This document shows positions 57,235 to 64,000 of a stretch of DNA of 64,000 bases, in pieces. The position numbers were made by a program, and so were the translations under genes. The notes beneath the pieces were generated by a model that was not told the DNA's origin, searched no databases, and was given only the letters and a program-made list of their open reading frames with translations. The stretch's first letter is position 1; the number at the start of each line of letters is the position of its first letter. The stretch is from Trueperella bonasi (GTDB lineage Bacteria; Actinomycetota; Actinomycetes; Actinomycetales; Actinomycetaceae): the NCBI RefSeq assembly GCF_030811535.1, contig NZ_JAUSQX010000001.1, positions 1 through 64,000 of the forward strand, in the 5' to 3' direction.

Positions 57235-59763
57235 TTATTGCGCGGCTGCCTGAGCACGCAACGCTCGCAGATGCTCATCTTGACAATCGCGAACGATCTT
57301 GCGAAGCGCGGCCGGAGCACTGTTGTGCTCGGTTAGCCACGCCTCTGCTTCACGAAAATCTGCGTTTTCCTCAGGGGTTTCAGTGGATCTAAAATCCGAC
57401 ATTGGGTACAGGCCATAAATGATCCGTTCAGCGATCTCTTGTGAATTCAGACGCCAGATAGCTTCCAACTGTTCGAAATAATCGGGAAAAGCTTCGCGAG
57501 TTGACTCAACTCGCAGCGGCTGCGTCAGCCCCGCGATGAGTGCCGACACATGATCGTTGGACAATCCCCCGCCCTTGAGTTTTTCGAGCGCCTCGTTTGT
57601 CGAACCTGGCAGGCTCGCCCATGCTTGTAGATGGGCTACGACGTCGGAGGCCGTTCCACTTTTCGCTAACTCCTCATCGAGTTCGGCCTGTCCGATCGAA
57701 CCAATCCCGGCGCGAGCCGTGAGCAGCATCCAGCGCAGATCTTGATCTTGCGTCGATGCCAAGGTGCTGGCAAGCACATCGTCCTTGTGCGGCAACGAGG
57801 CGCCCGCTCGAGCCAGTGCACGGCTCCAAATCAAGTGGACGTCGGATTCGCTATCTGAGCGCGCTTGAGTTGCAGCTTCGAAGAAAGCGGTGAGCTCGGC
57901 GTCGCGCTCATCCACTGGCACATATCGTTGCAGGCCAAACATTGCGTTGTTGACGCGAGTAGCCAGAACGTGTGGAGCCACGTGGTCCCCTGATCGTAAC
58001 GCTTTATCAGCGAATGCCGCGGCTGGAAGTTTCGCGTCGCGAACCATCTCCCACAGGGCCGATGTCACAATGGACTGCCCAAAAGAGTCATCGAGTTCAA
58101 AGGCGAGCGCAGCGTCGGCACTACGTTCGTCAAAGTCGATCTTGATATATGACAATGACTCATCGTTCGGAAGGACAAGGTCCACTCCTTCCCCACCAAT
58201 TTCCTCCCAAGGTACGTATATCGAATCCCGGAGTTCGACGTCGGTCTGCCCCGCTTTTGCCAAGGTCTTCCCGTCACTGCTCCAACCCGAGACGCGTAGC
58301 AAATGTGGCCGCGTGATTGCCTTGCCAGTCTGTGGATCGGTCCCCACCTGAGTAAGCTTCACGCCGCCCGGCTGCCGTTCAACGACGACGGTGGAAACGC
58401 CGGCGCTCGCCAGCCATTGGTCTGCCCACTCCCCCAAGTCTTTGCCTGACGTCGCTTCAAGAGCAGCCAATAGGTCAGTAAGGGTCGTGTTTCCAAAAGC
58501 ATTCTTCTTGAACAACTGGGCTGCCCCGGAAAAGAACGCGTCTTCTCCGACGTAGGCAACGAGTTGCCGCAGCACCGCAGCGCCCTTGGCATAGGTGATT
58601 CCGTCGAATGCCTGCTCCGCCGCTTCAAGATCGGGAATGTGAGCGATGATTGGATGCGTGGTCGGGTATTGATCGTTGCGAAGCGCCCAGGCGACCCGAG
58701 CGCCCGCAAAATTCTCCCACGCCTCTGTGTATTTCGTCGTGGCTGCCATGGTCCACGCACCGAGAAACTCGGCGAAGGACTCCTTAAGCCACAGGTCATC
58801 CCACCACACGGGCGTGACGAGGTCGCCAAACCACATGTGGCTCATTTCATGAAGAATCGTGTTCGCACGATTCGCGCGTTGGGCTCGGGTCGACTTGCCG
58901 CGGTAAATATAGGCGTCCTCGGAGAAGGTGACGCACCCCGGATTCTCCATTGCGCCGAGATTATATTCCGGTACGAATACCGAATCATACTTTCCCCACA
59001 CGTACGGGTAGTCGAAAACTTTCGGCAGAAGTTGCAAGCCCTGTTTCGTAACCGTCGATATATCGTCCAGATCGAAATGCGCCTTGAGAGATTCTCGGCA
59101 GTAGAATCCGAGATCTATGGTCTGGCCGTCTATCTCCACGGCGTCGTGGAAAGCGCAATACGGGCCCGCAACAAAGGCAACCAGATACGTGGACATGGGT
59201 TTAGTTGTGGCGAATGTGCGGCGAGCCAACGCAATTTCATCGGATTTACTGCCCACTGCTTCGCAGGCAATTTGGCGCCCATTCGAGAGCGTCGTCCACC
59301 GCGCCGGTCCGGTGATCGAAATCGAAAAAGTAGCTTTCAAGTCCGGTTGTTCAAAGTTGGGAAACACGCGCCTCGCATCGGCTGGTTCAAACTGGCTGTA
59401 AAGATAAGTCTCACTATCTACGGGATCACGGAATCTGTGTAGCCCCTCCCCAGTCGTTGAATACCGACCGCGCGCTCGCACCTCGATTGTGTGCGCACCT
59501 TCCGGCATCGCAAGGTGTATGCGCGCACCATCGAAGGAAAATGGCACCTCGGCGTCGTCGATTCGGACCTCAGCCACCTCATGTCCGATGAAATCGATAA
59601 AAGTTCTGGCCGATTTTCGCGCGGTCAGAGTAATCGCGCTAATGACGTCGAAAAACTCAGTTTCTAAGGTAGCTTCGCTGATATCGAGCTCGATCGAATA
59701 AGACTCGATCGTGAGGAGTTCAGTGCGGGCACGGGCTTCGGAACGTTTCAGGTTTTCAGTCAC
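57235..59763 (-). CDS. pepN: Aminopeptidase N (M1 family)
   Basis: About 842 aa. The N-terminal beta domain is followed by the exopeptidase motif GAMEN (near 270), the zinc motif HEMSH (near 303) with the third ligand Glu in WLKESFAEFLG, and a C-terminal ERAP1-like helical domain. It removes N-terminal residues in the cytoplasm. The GTG at 59763 gives VTENLKRSEARAR, the family start; a longer frame to 59916 has no family resemblance. GACAAT lies 6 nt upstream. garA follows on the same strand after 90 bp. Confidence 0.94.
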   Translation of the reverse strand: MTENLKRSEARARTELLTIESYSIELDISEATLETEFFDVISAITLTARKSARTFIDFIGHEVAEVRIDDAEVPFSFDGARIHLAMPEGAHTIEVRARGRYSTTGEGLHRFRDPVDSETYLYSQFEPADARRVFPNFEQPDLKATFSISITGPARWTTLSNGRQIACEAVGSKSDEIALARRTFATTKPMSTYLVAFVAGPYCAFHDAVEIDGQTIDLGFYCRESLKAHFDLDDISTVTKQGLQLLPKVFDYPYVWGKYDSVFVPEYNLGAMENPGCVTFSEDAYIYRGKSTRAQRANRANTILHEMSHMWFGDLVTPVWWDDLWLKESFAEFLGAWTMAATTKYTEAWENFAGARVAWALRNDQYPTTHPIIAHIPDLEAAEQAFDGITYAKGAAVLRQLVAYVGEDAFFSGAAQLFKKNAFGNTTLTDLLAALEATSGKDLGEWADQWLASAGVSTVVVERQPGGVKLTQVGTDPQTGKAITRPHLLRVSGWSSDGKTLAKAGQTDVELRDSIYVPWEEIGGEGVDLVLPNDESLSYIKIDFDERSADAALAFELDDSFGQSIVTSALWEMVRDAKLPAAAFADKALRSGDHVAPHVLATRVNNAMFGLQRYVPVDERDAELTAFFEAATQARSDSESDVHLIWSRALARAGASLPHKDDVLASTLASTQDQDLRWMLLTARAGIGSIGQAELDEELAKSGTASDVVAHLQAWASLPGSTNEALEKLKGGGLSNDHVSALIAGLTQPLRVESTREAFPDYFEQLEAIWRLNSQEIAERIIYGLYPMSDFRSTETPEENADFREAEAWLTEHNSAPAALRKIVRDCQDEHLRALRAQAAAQ

Positions 59764-59769
59764 GGTGCA

Positions 59770-59775
59770 ATTGTC
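59770..59775 (-). promoter_or_regulatory. Candidate leaderless -10 box of pepN
   Basis: GACAAT on the minus strand ends 6 nt before the GTG at 59763. Confidence 0.4.
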
Positions 59776-59945
59776 GCGCCGAAGAAACCGAGTTTCAAAT
59801 TCCACGGTGCTTATTTGCTGTGATACCTCTTCACGGCTTAGCTCGCGGATACCCCATCGCATCAGTGAGAAGACTCGTTGGTGATATGGCTCGCTGTTAA
59901 CCATTTGGTAAAACAAGTGACTTTTCGGCTAGTATCTATGAGTCA

Positions 59946-60022
<77 letters not shown>

Positions 60023-60028
60023 TTAAAT

Positions 60029-60065
60029 GCGGCCGGTATCTCAACCAAAACGGGATACCGGCCGC
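60029..60065 (+). terminator. Long perfect hairpin after tRNA-Pro
   Basis: GCGGCCGGTATC pairs perfectly with GATACCGGCCGC (12 bp, 13-nt loop) 6 nt after the tRNA end. There is no following T-run; it is probably the tRNA transcript end. Confidence 0.65.
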
Positions 60066-60323
60066 GCTCTCAAAGATAGCAACACCCCAAGATCACGCAT
60101 GGGGGTTATAGACAAAATGCGGGTTAATGGCGGCGCCACATGGGTTCCGAAATAGTGGGCTACTTGAGGGGGGGGTGCGCATTTCTACTCGAAAAAAGCC
60201 GTTTTTCGGCGCGAGCCTCTATCTGAACGCTCAAAGTCAGCAGTTTTGTACACCCCCTGAGGTAGGCCCCTGTCCTGTGGACAATGTCCCTTATTTCTAC
60301 ATGCCAGGAAAAAGGGAGGTGTG

Positions 60324-60402
60324 AAAATAGTTCGGCTTGGACAAGAAGTCGGGTGCGGAAAAATAGTTCGGCTAAGAGAAATAGCCGAACTCGGGAAAAT
60401 AG
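60324..60402 (+). repeat. 36-bp tandem repeat, two copies plus partial third
   Basis: AAAATAGTTCGGCT occurs at 60324-60337 and 60360-60373, and AAAATAGG again at 60396-60403: a period of exactly 36 bp. Read from the GTG at 60321 to the TGA at 60405-60407 the units encode KIVRLGQEVGCG, KIVRLREIAELG and KIG, a 12-residue periodicity. Whether this 28-codon frame is translated is unknown. Confidence 0.65.
60365..60391. repeat. Perfect inverted repeat inside the second repeat unit
   Basis: AGTTCGGCTA pairs with TAGCCGAACT around the 7-nt loop AGAGAAA. The first unit cannot form the same stem. Confidence 0.6.
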
Positions 60403-60555
60403 GATGAACGTAGGCGTGCCAAGTCACGTATGGCTCAACTGCAAGCCCTCATGTATTGATGACTCCGGCTTATCAGAGCTCTAGCGACCAAACCCGATCA
60501 TTAGACCCACATTTCGTCGATTTCTCCTAATCGAGAGGTCACATGCATTCGAGTT

Positions 60556-61362
60556 CTAATATGCGTATAGTGTCTCCACTTGAGGAGACCTAGGCGATCC
60601 CCCGACATTACATTCCACATTGATCTTATTGTCGTCGATTGAGGTTTCTATCTTTACGAAGAAAGTGTCATCGTCTTGGAGATCACTTGTGAGAACGCCG
60701 ATCCAAGTATGAACTTTCACCTTCGAGTTAGGAAACTCATTTTTCAAAATCGTTTCCCAAGCATTACCGCAAGCACTAACGGCATCACCTTCATCCAGTC
60801 CAAGCGAATTTACGTTGTCTCTAGTTTATGTCACCGGTGCTTCACCTTCACGCATATAGAGCGTGACATCATTTTGATCAATATCAATCATCACACCAGG
60901 TTCAGGATGTTGACGCTCAACTGTCCAACCAGTAAAAACGCTCGGCGACTCACCAGTTTCGACATCGACGTAGTTGATCCACCCCGTAAATCCATCGTCA
61001 ACGAGCTTCCCCACAGCATCGGTTCCCAGTTGGCCGATAAAGTCCGGCATCTCATAATTACCAGGAATGACATCGGGGCCTGATTCCTCGTCATCATTAT
61101 CGTTTTGGGAAGAGCCTGCACCCTGTTCTTTCCGGGATTCCATGTCATCGTCGGAGTCTGCAGTATCGTGATGCAAATATAAAAAGATCTTAGTGTTTGG
61201 AGCAACAGAGCCACCAGCTTCTGGAACTTGCGATGTGACGGTCCAATTCGAAGCTTTCCAGACTGATTTTTCACCACTCTCATCCTTCAACGAGATGTCA
61301 GAAAATCCGGAACTTTCCAGTTGATCCTTTGCTAGATCAGCACGGAGACCTACAACACCGGA
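60556..61362 (-). pseudogene. PASTA-domain protein remnant with in-frame stop
   Basis: One minus-strand frame is open from 61362 to 60556 except for a TAA at 60826-60828. It begins abruptly inside a PASTA domain (VVGLRADLAKDQLESSGF). A second PASTA unit follows after an acidic Ser/Asp/Glu linker (MPDFIGQLGTDAVGKLVDDG). Past the TAA comes a small C-terminal domain (VSACGNAWETILKNEFP, VECNVGGS). A TAG lies just upstream and no good start exists; a TTG at 61290 is the first possibility. It looks like a 5'-truncated, nonsense-broken secreted or membrane protein, perhaps once cell-wall binding. Confidence 0.65.
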
Positions 61363-61514
61363 CTACCGCACTTCCTAAATACCACAACCCACCCAATCTT
61401 TGGCGTAGATCACTACCGAAACGTCCTCGTTCGCCTGCCCATGCTTCATAACATCCACGTTTTCGCGCGGGCAAGGGGGTACGATGGCCAAGTTGCACGA
61501 GGAAAGTTGTACAT

Positions 61515-62978
61515 ATGTCTGAAAATCAATTGGCTACTTCAGCTAACAGCGCCAAGCTAAAGCGGGGCCTGCACGCGCGCCACCTGAACATGATTGCCAT
61601 CGGTGGCGCGATTGGCACGGGTCTCTTTGTTGCCTCCGGCGCGACGATCAATCAGGCGGGTCCAGGCGGTGCTCTGGTCGCCTATTCGCTGATCGGTCTC
61701 ATGGTTTTCTTCCTCATGCAGTCCCTCGGCGAAATGGCTACGTTTCTCCCGGTTTCTGGATCATTTGAAGAGTACGGCACGCGTTTCGTTTCACCTTCAT
61801 TTGGCTTCGCCACCGGCTGGAACTACTGGTACAACTGGGCAATCACCGTGGCAGCTGAGCTTGTTGCCGCCGCGATCGTCATGCAGTATTGGCTACCAGA
61901 CGTGCCAAGCTGGGTATGGTCACTTAGTTTCCTTGCGCTTCTGTTTACATTCAATGCCATTTCGGTGCGTGGTTTTGGTGAAAGCGAGTTCTGGTTCGCA
62001 TCGATCAAGGTCATCACGGTTCTCGTTTTCCTTGTTCTCGGGCTCGCAATGATCCTCGGAATCATGGGCGGGGATTCGGTTGGCTTCCACAATTGGACGA
62101 CGGGCGAGGCGCCTTTCGTCAACGGTGGCCTAGGCATCCTCTCCGTGTTTATGATCGCCGGCTTTTCTTTCCAAGGCACCGAAATGCTCGGTATTGCCGC
62201 CGGCGAAACGGAAGATCCGGAAAAGAATATTCCGAAGGCTACACGTTCGGTCTTTTGGCGTATTCTCCTGTTCTACATCGGCGCGATCACCGTCATTGGT
62301 TTTCTGATTCCGTACACGGATCCCTCTCTTTTGAACCCTAACGGCGATATCGCCCTCTCCCCCTTCACGCTCGTCTTCGAACGCGCAGGCATCGCTGCCG
62401 CTGCCTCGGTGATGAACGCGGTCATTCTCACCGCAGTCCTTTCCGCCGGCAATTCGGGCCTCTACGTGTCCACAAGAATGCTTTATGCGCTCGCGGAAGG
62501 AAAGAAGGCGCCACAGATTTTTGCGCGCGTTAATAAGTGGGGCGTTCCCATGGCCGCCCTGTTGGCGACGACGGCGGTCGGCGCCGTCGGATTCTTCCTT
62601 TCACTTCTCGGTTCAGGCCAGGCCTACACATGGCTGGTCAACGCATCCGGCCTTGCCGGTTTCATTACGTGGGTCTGTATCGCATGGTGCCATGTGAAGT
62701 TCCGCCGCGCATACGTTGCTCAGGGTGGGGATGCGAAGGATCTGCCGTTTCGAGCACCGCTTTTCCCATTCGGGCCGTTACTGGCTATGCTCATGTGCCT
62801 CGTCGTCATCGCAGGGCAAAATTACGAAGCATTCCTCGGTGATGGCACCTTTACGTCCCTGCTTTCCAGCTATATAGGGCTCCCAATGTTCCTCGCTCTA
62901 TGGGCTGGGCACAAGCTCATCACCAAATCGAAGCCAATTCAGCCAGATGAAGCAGACCTTAGCCGCGCCCATCATTGA
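61515..62978 (+). CDS. lysP: Amino-acid permease, probably lysine-specific (LysP-like)
   Basis: 487 aa with 12 predicted membrane helices, APC superfamily/AAT family. GLHARHLNMIAIGGAIGTGL is the family start. FQGTEMLGIAAGETEDP in the middle and a C-terminal PFRAPLFPFGP are also typical. Close resemblance to LysP and related basic/aromatic permeases supports amino-acid/proton symport, but the substrate is inferred. GAGGAAAG lies upstream of the ATG. The gene stands alone. Confidence 0.85.
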   Translation: MSENQLATSANSAKLKRGLHARHLNMIAIGGAIGTGLFVASGATINQAGPGGALVAYSLIGLMVFFLMQSLGEMATFLPVSGSFEEYGTRFVSPSFGFATGWNYWYNWAITVAAELVAAAIVMQYWLPDVPSWVWSLSFLALLFTFNAISVRGFGESEFWFASIKVITVLVFLVLGLAMILGIMGGDSVGFHNWTTGEAPFVNGGLGILSVFMIAGFSFQGTEMLGIAAGETEDPEKNIPKATRSVFWRILLFYIGAITVIGFLIPYTDPSLLNPNGDIALSPFTLVFERAGIAAAASVMNAVILTAVLSAGNSGLYVSTRMLYALAEGKKAPQIFARVNKWGVPMAALLATTAVGAVGFFLSLLGSGQAYTWLVNASGLAGFITWVCIAWCHVKFRRAYVAQGGDAKDLPFRAPLFPFGPLLAMLMCLVVIAGQNYEAFLGDGTFTSLLSSYIGLPMFLALWAGHKLITKSKPIQPDEADLSRAHH

Positions 62979-63160
62979 CAAAGAGCACGCCGGAGATATC
63001 CATATCGGATCGTGTGTGGTCCACGACGTTATTTTCGCATGCCGGCGCAGCTAAAAGAAGCAAACCATGGGCCTTTCTCTGCACATTTGATAAGTTAGAC
63101 ACGTCGAACTTATTTATTCGTGCTAGCGAAGAATCGTCACTATCTATGTGAAAGGAAACC

Positions 63161-63727
63161 ATGACGAAGAAAGTAACCGTGCTCGTTGGAAGCCTACGCC
63201 GGGCATCCTACGCTCGAAAAATTGCAAACATCGCTCTGGGAATGTTCCCCGAGGGCTACGAGGCAAAAATCTACGAGATTCGCGATCTGCCACTATACGA
63301 CTTTGATTACGATGACCCAGCCGTAGAAGACAAACCTACGCCTCGCGAATACCGTGACTTCCGAGAGACGATCAAATCCTCAGACGGCGTTCTGTTCGTA
63401 ACACCGGAGAACAATCGCTCGGTCCCAGCATGTCTGAAAAATGCTGTCGATATTGGTTCCAAGCCAAACGAGGACGTCGCCTGGAAGAATCTCCCCGCCG
63501 GAATCATCAGCCACTCAGTGGGTAAGATGGGCGGATATTCGAGCCAGAAGAACCTGAAACTCGCGCTTTCCTATTTTGACATGCCAATTCCCGGCCAGCC
63601 CGAGGTTTTCCTCGGCCAATCCCCCACGCTTCTCAACGACGACGGCACCGAATTTGCGAGCGAATCTACGCGTGATTTCGTGCAAGATTACATTAATCGC
63701 TTCGTCGCGCTGATAGCCGATAAGTAG
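63161..63727 (+). CDS. NADPH-dependent FMN reductase family protein
   Basis: 188 aa flavodoxin fold: VLVGSLRRASYARKIA binds the FMN phosphate, and FVTPENNRSVPACLKNAVDI is the family signature, in which most members have TPEYN. C-terminal GKMGGYSSQKNL follows. It probably reduces flavin, quinone or azo compounds with NAD(P)H. AAGGAAA precedes the ATG. It is convergent with der, 1 bp between stops. Confidence 0.88.
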   Translation: MTKKVTVLVGSLRRASYARKIANIALGMFPEGYEAKIYEIRDLPLYDFDYDDPAVEDKPTPREYRDFRETIKSSDGVLFVTPENNRSVPACLKNAVDIGSKPNEDVAWKNLPAGIISHSVGKMGGYSSQKNLKLALSYFDMPIPGQPEVFLGQSPTLLNDDGTEFASESTRDFVQDYINRFVALIADK

Positions 63728-63728
63728 G

Positions 63729-64000
63729 CTAACCCCTACTTCTTCGCCGCTCGCGCTCGCGCACTCCAATCTCTATCGGCGATCCCGTGAAATTAAATGT
63801 TTCTCGGAATCGACGTTCGATGAAGCGGCGATAACCGTGATCTAAAAATCCTGTCGTGAACAGCACGAATCGTGGCGGTTGAACAGCTACCTGTGTTGCG
63901 AACAGGATACGGGACTGTTTACCGCCACGAACCGGATGCGGATTTGCCGCGACGAGTTCGCCCAGAGTTGCGTTGAGCTTACCGGTAGGGATGCGCTTAT
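63729..64000 (-). CDS. der: GTPase Der (EngA), C-terminal part; 5' end outside window
   Basis: About 90 residues are visible on the minus strand, with a TAG stop at 63729-63731. They match the KH-like C-terminal domain of Der: [39 protein letters not shown] and [20 protein letters not shown], then [13 protein letters not shown]. Der has two GTPase domains upstream of this and acts in 50S ribosome assembly. No start codon lies in the window. Confidence 0.92.
   Translation of the reverse strand, partial: KRIPTGKLNATLGELVAANPHPVRGGKQSRILFATQVAVQPPRFVLFTTGFLDHGYRRFIERRFRETFNFTGSPIEIGVRERERRRSRG

Larger units (their letters stand above)
60066..60555. other. Gene-poor stretch after tRNA-Pro
   Basis: No convincing gene on either strand. 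Short open frames exist on both strands but lack family resemblance and ribosome-binding sites. It contains a run of eight G at 60168-60175 and the 36-bp repeat described separately. Composition is more AT-rich and irregular than in the flanking operons. Confidence 0.6.

Noticed and set aside
60324-60402. CRISPR array suggested by 36-bp spaced repeats
   Set aside because: The unit and period are the same length with no spacers of distinct sequence, there are only two to three copies, and no cas genes are nearby.
60185-60427. 80-codon minus-strand frame in the gene-poor stretch
   Set aside because: No recognised domain, no ribosome-binding site, and it overlaps the repeat; I cannot support it as a gene.

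Overview
The window is a chromosomal segment of an actinobacterium. It carries mihF, rbpA, garA, pafB/pafC, a HelY-type helicase, a Walker-less PriA and a DUF948-alaS-ruvX-mltG-aro cluster, all actinobacterial families or gene orders. The G+C looks only moderate by eye, stop-start overlaps are frequent, aroK and aroB are fused, and several biosynthetic genes are missing from their usual slots. This fits a host-associated member of the Actinomycetaceae (Arcanobacterium/Trueperella-like); the genus is an inference, not shown.

Layout. 1-5.1 kb: end of a metallo-beta-lactamase-fold gene, hisS and two dynamin-like GTPases. 5.1-14.6 kb: DEAD-box RNA helicase, MFS exporter, aspS, a GNAT protein, a lipoprotein and an MMPL transporter. 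14.7-22.3 kb: rarA, rpsD, a frameshifted DUF948 gene, alaS, ruvX, mltG and a degenerate aroE-like gene. 22.3-28.2 kb: prepilin peptidase, aroC, fused aroKB, a second shikimate-kinase-like gene and a P1B-type metal ATPase. 28.3-42.1 kb: efp-nusB-carA(truncated)-carB, mihF-gmk-rpoZ-coaBC-metK-priA-fmt-rsmB-rpe. 42.1-45.2 kb: an FMN riboswitch controlling a riboflavin-uptake gene pair, then hisE-hisG. 45.2-52.1 kb: a DUF3866 gene divergent from pafB-pafC, a small membrane protein, a lipid kinase and helY. 52.3-59.8 kb: lnt-ppm1, then on the minus strand pepN-garA-ftsR-merR and rbpA. 59.9-64 kb: tRNA-Pro, a gene-poor stretch with a 36-bp repeat and a broken PASTA-protein gene, then lysP, an FMN reductase and the end of der.

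Two themes stand out. First, synthesis genes have been lost or reduced. CarA has only its N-terminal domain and lacks the glutaminase, while CarB is intact. The pyr genes that usually flank it are absent. The riboflavin biosynthesis genes expected after rpe are replaced by a RibXY-type importer that keeps an FMN riboswitch. The aroE slot holds a protein without the catalytic motifs, and the tatAC and DUF151 slots are empty. Second, many starts appear leaderless: at fifteen genes a TAnnnT-like -10 hexamer lies exactly 6-7 nt before the start codon. The most striking case is the 32-bp gap between the DUF3866 gene and pafB, where two divergent -10 boxes lie 6 bp apart.
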